DNA of 64,000 nucleotides from Coprousia sp963931435 (lineage in GTDB: Bacteria > Actinomycetota > Coriobacteriia > Coriobacteriales > Coriobacteriaceae). Each line of letters begins with the position of its first letter. Positions within the stretch are counted from its first letter, which is position 1. The stretch covers positions 2,046,001-2,110,000 of the forward strand of contig OZ007012.1 of the NCBI GenBank assembly GCA_963931435.1, written 5' to 3'. Under the pieces are notes generated by a model. The model ran no database searches. It saw only the letters and a list, made by a program, of their open reading frames with translations, and was not told where the DNA came from. Positions 24,888 through 33,140 of the stretch are shown here, piece by piece. The translations under genes and the position numbers were made by a program.

Positions 24888-25457
24888 TCACGCCTCCTCG
24901 AGGACCACGTGGCGGAACGCCTCCGCCACGGGCCCGCCGCTCTCGTAGATGCCGTAGCTGTGCGTGCCGTCCTTGGGGATGGAGACGCTGCCGGGGTTGA
25001 ACGCCCAGATGTCCGGACGTCCGGGCACGGGCTCGGAAACCTTCACGTGCGTGTGCCCGTAGACGATGGCCGAGCCCTCCGGCAGCGCGGGCAGGTTGTC
25101 GACGCTGTTGTGGAACCCGGCGCCGAACACGTGCCCGTGCGTGCAGAACAGCTCGCGCCCGGCATCGTCGATGAGCGGTGCGTAATCGGCCATGCAGGGG
25201 AAGTCGAGCACCATCTGGTCGACCTCGGCGTCGCAGTTGCCGCGCACAGCGATAAGCGCGCCCTCCTCCGCCATGCGGTTGAGGATGGGGATGACCCGCT
25301 TGGGGGCATAGTCGCGCGGAAGATCGTTGCGCGGGCCGTGGTAGAGCAGGTCGCCCAGCAGCACGATACGGTCCGGCTGCTCGCGCTCGACCGCCCGGGC
25401 GAGGTGCTCCGCCCAATAGGCGGAACCGTGGATATCGGAAGCGATGAGAACCTTCAT
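24888..25457 (-). CDS. YfcE-type metallophosphodiesterase
   Basis: A 189-residue calcineurin-like phosphoesterase. Metal motifs in order: IASDIHGS (DxH), LLGDLLYHGPRN (GD), VRGNCDAE (GNCD) and FCTHGHVFGAG / YGHTHV. Family members hydrolyse phosphodiesters; physiological substrate unknown. The ATG at 25457 (MKVLIASDIHG) with AGGAAGG upstream is preferred over longer starts. First gene of the two-gene unit with mazG. Confidence 0.92.
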   Translation of the reverse strand: MKVLIASDIHGSAYWAEHLARAVEREQPDRIVLLGDLLYHGPRNDLPRDYAPKRVIPILNRMAEEGALIAVRGNCDAEVDQMVLDFPCMADYAPLIDDAGRELFCTHGHVFGAGFHNSVDNLPALPEGSAIVYGHTHVKVSEPVPGRPDIWAFNPGSVSIPKDGTHSYGIYESGGPVAEAFRHVVLEEA

Positions 25458-25635
25458 GGGAAGCCTTCCTCTAGCGATGCGCTCGCCACCGCAGCGGGCA
25501 CTATGCCGCTGCGGATGCGGTGCCAAACGCCGCTATTGTACCCGCAACGGCCCCGCACGGGCGCGGGTGCCGGAGCCTCAGGCGCACTGTCGGCGAAAGG
25601 AGGTTCCCCACCATAGCGCAATCGAACTTGCACCG

Positions 25636-25664
25636 AAAAAGGCCCGGTCATGCGACCGGGCCTC
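25636..25664 (-). terminator. Terminator of the membrane protein gene at 25689-26066
   Basis: GGCCCGGTC / GACCGGGCC stem followed on the minus strand by TTTTTCGG. Confidence 0.85.
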
Positions 25665-25688
25665 ATCAGCAGCTCGTAGAGACAATCG

Positions 25689-26066
25689 CTAATCGAGCGC
25701 CTCTTGGCGGACGTTTCTGGCGTAGAAGAAGTACGCCGCCACGATGATGGCGTTTACGATGGGCGCCCAGGGGAAGCCGCCGATAAGCACCGTGACCACC
25801 ACCGCGACCACGTTGAGCACAAGCGCCAGCCAGTTGAGCCCCACAAACGGCGTCTCGACGCTGCGCGCCGGCTTGTTGGCGGCGCCGATGCCCCATACGC
25901 CGAGCGCGGCGTCCAAGAAGCATTGGACGATGACGCAGATAGCGAGCAGAAGGCCCGGTGAGGTGTTCGCAAACGCGATGGACATCGCCGCATACGCCGC
26001 CATGCCAAAGGCCGCGACCAACGTGATGAAGCTCATAATCTTGAGCATCTTCTGGTTCTGGGACAT
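25689..26066 (-). CDS. Four-helix membrane protein, 125 aa
   Basis: Four predicted membrane helices (about 8-28, 34-56, 70-92, 95-115), starting MSQNQKMLKIMSFITLVAAF. No catalytic motif or family recognised. The ATG at 26066 is chosen because the hydrophobic protein begins there and an AGGGAG-like sequence precedes it. It has its own terminator, and probably its own transcript, 150 bases from larC. Confidence 0.7.
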   Translation of the reverse strand: MSQNQKMLKIMSFITLVAAFGMAAYAAMSIAFANTSPGLLLAICVIVQCFLDAALGVWGIGAANKPARSVETPFVGLNWLALVLNVVAVVVTVLIGGFPWAPIVNAIIVAAYFFYARNVRQEALD

Positions 26067-26217
26067 ATCCCGCTCCCTTCGCTCATTCGCCGCGCTCATA
26101 CATCCCCCCGCAGCGCCTGGTGTATCGCTTCAGGCCTTATACCCAAGGTGGCCGCGCGAACGCAACGCGAACCCGGTCTGCCTGGCAAACGGCTGCCCCG
26201 CAGGAACCGGTAGCGCG

Positions 26218-27642
26218 CTAGACAGTCGATGCCGCGGCGACAACCCGTTCGACCACCTCGCGGAGCGCCACGCCCTCCGTCCGGGCGATGCGGGCGCAGT
26301 CTGCAAACTCCGGCTTGACGCGGCTCGTGCCGTCCGGCAGCGTCGCGCGCTTAGCGCGCACCGGACCCCACGGGCTCGCAACCTCGATGTCCTCGCGTGC
26401 AAGCACCGTCCGGGCGCACGTCCAGCGACGGATGCCGATGGTGGTCGTATGGGTGAAGATGGCCCGCTCGACCGCGCCGAGCTCAGGTGTCGCCACGACG
26501 ACCTGCAACTGCCACGCGGGGCGCTCCTTCTTGGTGAACACGGGTACCCAGTGGACCTCGCGTGCCCCCGCCTCGCGGATGCGCTCGGCGGCGAAGGCGA
26601 GCTCCTCCCCCGTCGCATCGTCGATATCGCATTCGAGGCGCACGACCTCCGCGGGCGCATCGGCGCCGAGGGTGGGCTCGGCTGCGGGGTCGCCCGCAAA
26701 CGCGCCGTGGGTGGCCGCAGCGGCGGGCGCGCCGTCAGGCGCGAGCTCTTCGATCACCATGGCGCGCAGGATGCTCGGACGCTCGTAGGTGCGCTTGCCG
26801 GCGCCGAGGCCCGTGCGCACGACGCGGAACCGCTCCGGCAGCCGCCTCTCCGCCCCCGTCGCCGCGACGATGGCCGCACCCGTAGGAGTCACGAGCTCGC
26901 CCTCGACATCGCCGATCGAGAGCGGCAGCCCGTGCGCCTCCACGATATTGAGCGTGGCGGGGACGGGGACGGGGATGATGCCGTGCTGGCAGCGAATCGT
27001 ACCCGTTCCGTCGACGAGGCGCGGCACGATGACGCGGGTTACGTCGAGGTCGTCGAGGCACACGGCGACCGCCACGATATCGACGATGGAATCGACGGCC
27101 CCCACCTCGTGGAAGTGCACCTCATCGAGCGGGACGGCGTGCGCCTTGGCCTCGGCATGCGCGATGACGTCCACCATGCGGTGGGCGAGCTCGCGCGCCC
27201 GCGGCGCCAGCTGGCCGGCATCGATGATGGCGTCGATGTCCGCGGGGCCGCGGTGCTCGTGATGATGGTGGTGATGGCCGTGCTCGTGAGCATGGTCGTG
27301 ACCGTGGTCGCAGGTGCGCCCCTCATGGCAGTGCCCATGGTCGTGGTGGTGGTCGCAGGCGTGATCATGCCCGTGGCAGTGACCATGGTCGTGGTCGCGC
27401 CCATGGAGGTACGCCATATCGTGGTCGTGGTTCTCATGCGCCTCATCGAGCACCACATCGAAGTCGCAGCAGTCGATACCTGCCTTCTTGACGCGGCTTA
27501 TGCGCACCTCGTAGCCATCCAACGGCAGGCTCGCGAGCGCATCGCGCAGGCGCGCCTCGTTGGCGCCCGCATCGAGCAGCGCCGCGACGGTCATATCGCC
27601 GCTGATGCCGTTCGTGCAATCCAGATAGAGCGTCTTTCCCAT
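26218..27642 (-). CDS. larC: Nickel-pincer nucleotide synthesis protein LarC (nickel insertase)
   Basis: LarC inserts nickel into the pyridinium-dithiocarboxylate mononucleotide to form the nickel-pincer cofactor of LarA-type racemases. Seen: family opening LYLDCTNGISGDMTVAALLD, the DEVHFHEVGAVDSIVDIV motif, TPTGAAIVAA, the LECDIDDATGEELAFA segment and KKERPAWQLQVV. Residues 69-130 are extremely His-rich (28 histidines in 62 residues), a probable nickel store. In Lactobacillus larC is split by a programmed frameshift; here it is one continuous 474-residue frame. larB and larE are not adjacent. It ends the gene train that contains a LarA homologue, which supports a functional pair. Confidence 0.94.
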   Translation of the reverse strand: MGKTLYLDCTNGISGDMTVAALLDAGANEARLRDALASLPLDGYEVRISRVKKAGIDCCDFDVVLDEAHENHDHDMAYLHGRDHDHGHCHGHDHACDHHHDHGHCHEGRTCDHGHDHAHEHGHHHHHHEHRGPADIDAIIDAGQLAPRARELAHRMVDVIAHAEAKAHAVPLDEVHFHEVGAVDSIVDIVAVAVCLDDLDVTRVIVPRLVDGTGTIRCQHGIIPVPVPATLNIVEAHGLPLSIGDVEGELVTPTGAAIVAATGAERRLPERFRVVRTGLGAGKRTYERPSILRAMVIEELAPDGAPAAAATHGAFAGDPAAEPTLGADAPAEVVRLECDIDDATGEELAFAAERIREAGAREVHWVPVFTKKERPAWQLQVVVATPELGAVERAIFTHTTTIGIRRWTCARTVLAREDIEVASPWGPVRAKRATLPDGTSRVKPEFADCARIARTEGVALREVVERVVAAASTV

Positions 27643-27816
27643 TCGTTTCCCTTCCTACCGCCCCTTGAGGCGGGTCGCCGACCCATGCGCCGCCGCCCGC
27701 CATGCATAGGCGGCAAGCGTAGCCCCTGAAGCCGGCTCTAAGTCAAGCGGGGCGCTCGCACGCCCCGCCATGCGATGCCTTTCGCATCGAGCTGAGTTGT
27801 ACCCTCGCGACAAACC

Positions 27817-28119
27817 CTAGGCGCCGAGCTCCTGGTTGATCTGCGCGATGATGGCCTCGGTATCGAGGCTGGTGAACGCATCGGCGTCGATGACGCCGAT
27901 CTTCTTGTCGGGATAGGTGAGCTTGACCACATCGAGCTTGAACTCGACCTGCGGGGTGAGCAGCAGCAGGTCGGCGTCCTTGCAGGACTCGTCGGAGCCC
28001 GCGACCGGGCCCGCCGTGACGCTCATCTCGAGACCGAGCTTATCGGCCGTCTCCTGAACCTTGGCAGCGAGCACCTGCGTAGAGGTGCCGGCGGCGCACA
28101 GCAGCTTGACGTTCTTCAT
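27817..28119 (-). CDS. Stand-alone PTS EIIB, lactose/cellobiose-type
   Basis: A 100-residue protein with the EIIB P-loop MKNVKLLCAAGTSTQVLAAK (Cys8) and the usual alpha/beta pattern (DADLLLLTPQVEFKLD). The ATG at 28119 follows AAAGGACC. It starts 16 bases after pgi ends, so it is in the same operon. No EIIA/EIIC is encoded nearby and the operon's transporter is an ABC system. This EIIB may act with a distant permease or as a phosphorylation-state sensor; that is speculation. Confidence 0.85.
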   Translation of the reverse strand: MKNVKLLCAAGTSTQVLAAKVQETADKLGLEMSVTAGPVAGSDESCKDADLLLLTPQVEFKLDVVKLTYPDKKIGVIDADAFTSLDTEAIIAQINQELGA

Positions 28120-28135
28120 TCAAACGGTCCTTTCT

Positions 28136-29398
28136 CTATTTCCCCAACGCCTCGAACATAAGGCGCTTGTAGGCCTCCACACCGGGCTGATCGAAGGGAT
28201 TCACGCCCAGCAGACTGCCAGAAGCATAACATGCAAAGGCGAACCAGTAGAACAGCATGCCGAAGTGCTCCTCGTCGATACGGTCGATCTCGAGCGTGAG
28301 CACGGGCAGCACCTCGGCGTGCGCGGCGCGCGTGGCGTTAAAGCTCGCCTTGTTGATATCCCAGAAGTCCTTGCCGTCGAGATAGCCGAAGGCGTCCGCC
28401 ACATCGGTGCCGCCGAGCACGAGGCTGTCGCCCGCACCGGGCTCCATAAGGTCGATGAAGGTCTCGAACAGCTGGTGCGTACCGTCCTGCGCGTACTGGC
28501 CCAGGCTGTGCATCTCCTCGGAGCACTCGAGCGCCGCCGGGAAGATGCCCTTGCCGTCCTTGCCCTCGCTCTCCGCATAGAGCTGCTCCCACCATTTGGA
28601 GAACCAGCGGAACCGCGGCTCGAAGAAGCCGAGGAGCTCGACGCGGTACCCGCGGTCCCACAGGATGTTGCGCAGGCACGCGTAGCGCCATGCGGAGTTC
28701 TCGAGACCATCTGTCTTCCGGAGCTGCTCCTGCATTCGCTTGGCACCCGCCGCAAGCGCCCGGATGTCCGCACCCGCCACCGCGAGCGGCAGCAGATGCA
28801 CCTCGGTGAGCGCCGTGTAGCGACCGCCCACATTGGTCGCGAAGGGGACGAAGGTGTAGCCCTCGGCTCGACACAGCTCCTCGAGCGAAGACCCGATGGT
28901 GCCCGTGCAGACGATGCGGCGGGCAGCCTCCTCCTTGCCGTAGCGGCCGACGAGGTATTGACGGAGCAAGCGGAACGACGAGCCCGGCTCGAGCGTCTCG
29001 AAGTTCTTGGCGATGCAGTCGATAACCACATCGTGCCCCTCGAGCTCGGCGAGTACGCCGTTGAGCTCGTGGGCGGAGAGCGTGTTGCCGGCGTACACGA
29101 TGCGCGCGCCGTCGGGGCGCAGCGCCTTGATGACGGCGCGGGCGGAGTTGTTCGAACCGCCGACGCCGATGATCACGAAGGTATCGGCGATGGCGCGCAG
29201 CTCCGCCGCAAGGCGCTCCGTGCGGTCAAGCACCGCGGGACCGGCCCACTCGTCGACCTCGAGCCAGCCCTGCGAGTCGGCATAGCGCTCCTCTCCCGCC
29301 TGGCAGCGCGCGAGCACGTGCGCATGCGCCTCGGCGTAGGCAGCGAGCTCTCCGGACGCGACGAACTTCTCCGTATAGGTGGTGTTCAAATCGAGCAT
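28136..29398 (-). CDS. pgi: Glucose-6-phosphate isomerase family protein
   Basis: A 420-residue Pgi of the shorter type. SIS-fold motifs: FVIIGVGGSNNSARAVIKAL, the phosphate loop CTGTIGSSLEELC, PFATNVGGRYTALTEV and a C-terminal catalytic region with SLGQYAQDGTHQLFET. It interconverts an aldose-6-phosphate and a ketose-6-phosphate. The gene lies inside a LacI-regulated operon with kinase, aldolase and TIM homologues, so it may act on a substrate other than glucose-6-phosphate. It is separated from the larA-like gene by 153 bases containing two hairpins. Confidence 0.9.
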   Translation of the reverse strand: MLDLNTTYTEKFVASGELAAYAEAHAHVLARCQAGEERYADSQGWLEVDEWAGPAVLDRTERLAAELRAIADTFVIIGVGGSNNSARAVIKALRPDGARIVYAGNTLSAHELNGVLAELEGHDVVIDCIAKNFETLEPGSSFRLLRQYLVGRYGKEEAARRIVCTGTIGSSLEELCRAEGYTFVPFATNVGGRYTALTEVHLLPLAVAGADIRALAAGAKRMQEQLRKTDGLENSAWRYACLRNILWDRGYRVELLGFFEPRFRWFSKWWEQLYAESEGKDGKGIFPAALECSEEMHSLGQYAQDGTHQLFETFIDLMEPGAGDSLVLGGTDVADAFGYLDGKDFWDINKASFNATRAAHAEVLPVLTLEIDRIDEEHFGMLFYWFAFACYASGSLLGVNPFDQPGVEAYKRLMFEALGK

Positions 29399-29457
29399 GT
29401 GGCGCTCCTAACGATGGAAGAAGGGCGAGGGGCAGCCGTCGCCATCTGCGGCGTGGC

Positions 29458-29538
29458 GGTGGCGCCGGGACGCTGCGCCCCGGCGCCACCCGTCCTGCGG
29501 CGAGGCCGTCCGGACTCGAGAACCTCGCGCCCGGACGG
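29458..29538 (-). promoter_or_regulatory. Two intercistronic hairpins between the larA homologue and pgi
   Basis: Stem 1: GGTGGCGCCGGG (29458-29469) / CCCGGCGCCACC (29479-29490), perfect 12 bp. Stem 2: CCGTCCGG (29506-29513) / CCGGACGG (29531-29538). Neither has a U-run, so processing or stability elements that set different expression levels for the two halves of the operon are more likely than termination. Confidence 0.5.
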
Positions 29539-29551
29539 CGCCGAAGCGGTG

Positions 29552-31048
29552 CTAGCAGCCGCAGGGATGCGCCGGGGCGTCGTCCCTGAACGTGCTGTTC
29601 TGCGACGGGTCCTTCATGCAAAGATGCGGCACGGCGCGGTTGTACGCATGCGGCAGCGCCAGGATGTTGGGGTTGCCGTCGGTGTACTTGCGCGTGGCGT
29701 CGGCGATGGCCTCCTCGAAGGTCGGGCGGGTCTTGAGGCCCATGGTACGGGCGATGCCGGGCTTCTGAGCGCCCACGATATAGGTGGCGGAGAGGTACTT
29801 CTCGGCCAGGTTGCCGCAGGTCATCATGCTGAAGCCGTGGAACGGATGGAACGCATGGGCGAAGCGGTACTTGCGGATGTACTCCTCGTTGGTGGCGAAG
29901 TACTCGCCGTACTCGATCATCTCGTCGAGCGTGTTCATCTTATCGGACTGCCAGAGCTCCCACTGCTCGCGCAGGTACGGCCAGCGCTCGTCGTGGAACC
30001 ACCCGTTGCAGTAGCTCGCGATCACAAACACGCAGTGATCGGAGAGGATGCGCTTGTGGCGGATAACCTGCGCGGAGACCGCCTGCATCATCTGGATGGG
30101 GTTCGTGCCCATGCCGTCGCCGTAGTGGAAGTTCGTGGGCATGCCCATGACCACGATGTCGTACTTCTTCTCCGCCCAGTGCACGTACGTGCGCTTGTCG
30201 GCGAGCGCCCAGGAGATGGGCTGCATCTCTGCCGCATACCCGGAGAAGATGGCGATCTGGCGACTCCAGGTATCGAGCACCGCGTCGACGCAGAAGAACT
30301 TCTTGCCCATCTTCTCTTCCATGAACATACCCTGCTGGTCGAACTTGTCGCGCATGAGCGAGCTGGTCGACACGGGCACGAAGTCGGGACGGCTCATGAC
30401 GCGCGGCACGTGGTGCGCGCTGATCGAGCGCCAGTGGGTGATGCCGGTGGCGCAGTGCTTGTAACCGCCCGAGTAGCCGCCGTAGGGATTGCCCTGCGTA
30501 TGGCCGATGAGGATGGCGATGTCCGCATCGTAAACGTACTTGTTCATGATGACGTGGTCGCCCTGGGGCGTGAAGCCGAGGTCGACGAGGTGATCGTAGT
30601 CCTCGGAGTCATGGCTCGTGATCTGGCCCGTGCCCTCAAACTCGTTGTAGAGGTCGAGGCCCAAGATCAGCTTCGCCTCGGCGGTCGAGGTGCGCGGATG
30701 CAGGCCGTTGGAGAAGAGCAGAAGCACATCATCGTGCTTGACGCCGTGGGCGAAGAGCTCGTCCAGGCAGGCACGGATGGCGACCTTGCGGTGCGCGGTG
30801 GGCTGCGTGCCGCCCTTCACGATGTCGGGGATGACGATGACGACCTTCTTGCCCGGTCCGGCGTAGGAGGCGAGCGGCTCCATGCCGATGGGGTTGCGGA
30901 TGGACTCGAGCGTCGCGTTGTAGAGGCTGTCCCAATCCTGCGGCAGGCACTCGGGGTCCTTCACGGTCTCGCCGGTGACGAAGACGTCCGTCGTATCGGG
31001 GAGCTCCGCCCCCAGCATGCCGTTGCCGTACTCGAAATCAAGATGCAT
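29552..31048 (-). CDS. LarA-family nickel-pincer-nucleotide enzyme (DUF2088), substrate unknown
   Basis: A 498-residue homologue of lactate racemase LarA. LarA uses a nickel-pincer cofactor on a lysine to transfer hydride at a hydroxyl-bearing carbon. Seen: KKVVIVIPDIVKGG (substrate/cofactor loop), LLFSNGLHPRTSTAEA (His117, equivalent to LarA His108 by eye), TSHDSED, then GNPYGGYSGGYKHCATGI with Lys197 at the cofactor-lysine position and His213 at the nickel-ligand position (+16). The residue ten before the lysine, His174 in LarA, is Asn187 here. The protein ends in an odd APAHPCGC tail. The start at 31048 follows AAAGGACC. Neighbours (aldolase, kinase, isomerases, LarC) suggest a sugar or sugar-acid epimerase rather than lactate racemase. 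Confidence 0.85.
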   Translation of the reverse strand: MHLDFEYGNGMLGAELPDTTDVFVTGETVKDPECLPQDWDSLYNATLESIRNPIGMEPLASYAGPGKKVVIVIPDIVKGGTQPTAHRKVAIRACLDELFAHGVKHDDVLLLFSNGLHPRTSTAEAKLILGLDLYNEFEGTGQITSHDSEDYDHLVDLGFTPQGDHVIMNKYVYDADIAILIGHTQGNPYGGYSGGYKHCATGITHWRSISAHHVPRVMSRPDFVPVSTSSLMRDKFDQQGMFMEEKMGKKFFCVDAVLDTWSRQIAIFSGYAAEMQPISWALADKRTYVHWAEKKYDIVVMGMPTNFHYGDGMGTNPIQMMQAVSAQVIRHKRILSDHCVFVIASYCNGWFHDERWPYLREQWELWQSDKMNTLDEMIEYGEYFATNEEYIRKYRFAHAFHPFHGFSMMTCGNLAEKYLSATYIVGAQKPGIARTMGLKTRPTFEEAIADATRKYTDGNPNILALPHAYNRAVPHLCMKDPSQNSTFRDDAPAHPCGC

Positions 31049-31078
31049 GGTCGGTCCTTTCGGTTAGGGTCGCAGGGT

Positions 31079-31918
31079 CTAGCAGGCGTTCATGTACAGA
31101 TCGACGATCTCGGCGTACTCCTCGGGATAGAAGCCGATCTCCCCCGTGAAGCGCGTGAGGGCGATGAGACCGCCGTCGATCTCGGGGATACCGGCGAGCA
31201 TCTCGGCGTTATCCGCCTTGAGGCCGCCGCCGTAGACGACGTCCACGCAGGGCACGGTCTCCTTGATGAGGCGGGCGACCTTCTGGATATAGGGCGCGTC
31301 CGCCGGCGTCTTGCCGGGGCCGATGCTCCACACGGGCTCGTAGGCGACGCGCACGCAGGAGAGGTCCACACCCTCGAGGCCCTTGCGCACCTGCGTGGCG
31401 AGCACCTCGTCCCAGCGGTCGACCTCCTCCTCGCGCTCGCCCATGCAGAAGAGCACCTTCAACCCTGCGGCCTGGGCGGCCTTGACCTCACGGTTGAGGA
31501 TGCGGTTCACGGCGGCCTCCACCGCCGCGGCGTCGGCACCCGCCTCGCCCATGATGGCGCGCAGGTTCATGCGCTCTTCGCAGTGGCCGATGAGCGCCCA
31601 AGTGCAGCCGAGCTGAGAGACGGCGTTGCCCGTGCGCAGCGTCGTGAACGCGCCGAAGTTGCCGCCCGGGGCGGTATCGGCCGTGTGCACGCCCTGGCAC
31701 CCCACGCCGAGGGGCGACCCCGCCGCGCCGGCGACGGCGCCGATGAGGTGCGCCTCCGGCACAAAGGCGGCAAACTCCGCATCGGCGTAGCGCGCAGAGA
31801 CGTCCTTAATAGACGACGTCACTGCCTCGCCCCAGGCGTCGGGGGAAGCCAAGCGGTTCACGCCTCCGTGCTCGGGCGTGATGTCAAAGCGCTTGAGATT
31901 CAAAAAGATGTGTTTCAT
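31079..31918 (-). CDS. Triose-phosphate isomerase paralogue
   Basis: A 279-residue TIM-barrel isomerase. Catalytic residues are present in modified contexts: Lys9 in NLKRFD (standard NxKMN), His112 in IGHCEER (standard GHSERR), Glu194 in VAYEPVWSIGPGKTP (loop 6, standard YEPVWAIGTGK) and the phosphate loop YGGGLKADN. These departures mark it as a divergent paralogue, possibly acting on a different triose or tetrose phosphate, as EryH-like TIM paralogues do. It starts 30 bases upstream of the larA homologue and is in the same operon. Confidence 0.88.
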   Translation of the reverse strand: MKHIFLNLKRFDITPEHGGVNRLASPDAWGEAVTSSIKDVSARYADAEFAAFVPEAHLIGAVAGAAGSPLGVGCQGVHTADTAPGGNFGAFTTLRTGNAVSQLGCTWALIGHCEERMNLRAIMGEAGADAAAVEAAVNRILNREVKAAQAAGLKVLFCMGEREEEVDRWDEVLATQVRKGLEGVDLSCVRVAYEPVWSIGPGKTPADAPYIQKVARLIKETVPCVDVVYGGGLKADNAEMLAGIPEIDGGLIALTRFTGEIGFYPEEYAEIVDLYMNAC

Positions 31919-31976
31919 ACACGCTCCTTCAGACGGAGGGGCGGCCCCTATACCGGGCCCGCCCCCACCGGTATCG

Positions 31977-33137
31977 CTACAGGAAGCTCACGAAGCGCGG
32001 CAGCTCGCCCACGAGCGGGGCCGCCCACTCCTTAAACGCCGGGGTGACGCCGTTGCCGGCCTCGTTGATGAAGGCGTCGGGCAGGCAGCGCTCGATGAGG
32101 CGCACGCGCTCCACGTCGATGAGGTTCGTCTCGATGGCATACGCATCGCCCGGGACGCGCTGGATACCGACCATCTTCGCCGTCTCCCCCGCAAGTGCGG
32201 CGCGCACGGCGGCGCGGCCGACCTCCTCCGCCTCGTCGACGTCCACCTGGCTGCGCAGCGCCACCGAGGCGCGGCCGAGAAGGCCCGGCTTCTCGGAGCG
32301 CGCCTTGTAGCCGAGCTTCGCCACGATGAGGTTGGCGAGATGTGAGGACACGTCACCGAAGTAGGTCTCGCGCTCGACCTCCATGATGGGATCGACGATG
32401 GGATTGCCCTCGGCGTCGTGCAGGCCCTCGCTCGCCACGATGACGCCGCCGCGCTTGGTGTCGATCACGCGCTGGCAATCCGCCAGGAACGCCTCCTCGT
32501 CAAAGGGGCGCTCGGGCATGTAGATGAGGTCGGGGCCGCCCTGGCCGCAGGAGGCGGCAAGCGAGCTCGCCGCCGCGACCCAACCGGCGGACCGGCCCAT
32601 GACCTCGACCACCACCAGGTGGATGGGCATGCTGTGCACGTCGGCGCACACCTCGCCCACGCTTTGCGCCACATAGCGGGCGGCGCTGCCGTAACCCGGG
32701 GCGTGGTCGATCTCGGCGATGTCGTTGTCCATGGTCTTGGGCACGCCGATGACCTGGATGTCGGCGCCGGCCTCGTTCACGGCCTCCTGCAAGAGGGCGC
32801 AGGTGTTCATGGTGCCGTTGCCGCCCGTGGGCATGACGATGTCGATGTTGTTCTTGATGAGGAGCTCCACCATGGCCGGATAGTGGCCGGCGAGCGCGTC
32901 GCGGCCCGTGCCGATGGCGGAACCCGGTGCGTCGCGCAGGCGCACGAGCTCGCTGTCGGGCATGGCGCCCAGATCGATGAGGGAGCCGTTCACAAGACCC
33001 GAGGGGCCGCCGTGCGCACCGTAGATGTGGGCGATCTCGGCATGCTGCTTGCCCTCGGCCACGATACCGTAAAGTGAGGCGTTGATGACCGCGGTCGGGC
33101 CGCCGCCGTGCATGACGAGGATGTTCTTACCTGCCAT
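31977..33137 (-). CDS. Phosphofructokinase-family kinase with mixed ATP/PPi-type active site
   Basis: A 386-residue PfkA-superfamily protein. Seen: HGGGPTAVINASLYGIV (nucleotide/PPi loop), PTGGNGTMNTC, the catalytic segment VIGVPKTMDNDIAEID and substrate residues VEVMGRSAGWVAA. In this family GGDG versus GGDD and PGT versus PKT separate ATP- from PPi-dependent enzymes. Here the first site is ATP-like with Asp to Asn, and the second is PPi-like (Lys). Donor and substrate are therefore uncertain; a sugar-phosphate kinase feeding the adjacent aldolase is the likely role. It lies 3 bases after the aldolase gene and is translationally coupled. Confidence 0.88.
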   Translation of the reverse strand: MAGKNILVMHGGGPTAVINASLYGIVAEGKQHAEIAHIYGAHGGPSGLVNGSLIDLGAMPDSELVRLRDAPGSAIGTGRDALAGHYPAMVELLIKNNIDIVMPTGGNGTMNTCALLQEAVNEAGADIQVIGVPKTMDNDIAEIDHAPGYGSAARYVAQSVGEVCADVHSMPIHLVVVEVMGRSAGWVAAASSLAASCGQGGPDLIYMPERPFDEEAFLADCQRVIDTKRGGVIVASEGLHDAEGNPIVDPIMEVERETYFGDVSSHLANLIVAKLGYKARSEKPGLLGRASVALRSQVDVDEAEEVGRAAVRAALAGETAKMVGIQRVPGDAYAIETNLIDVERVRLIERCLPDAFINEAGNGVTPAFKEWAAPLVGELPRFVSFL

Positions 33138-33140
33138 AAG

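Noticed and set aside
27240..27430. GTG/ATG-rich repetitive plus-strand sequence resembling a simple repeat
   Set aside because: It is the coding sequence of the His-rich region of LarC on the other strand, not an independent repeat.
28061..32035. Very long plus-strand open frame (over 1,300 codons) across the LarA/TIM/Pgi genes
   Set aside because: It is antisense to well-defined enzyme genes, has Val/Leu/Gly/His-rich shadow composition and no RBS or domain motif.
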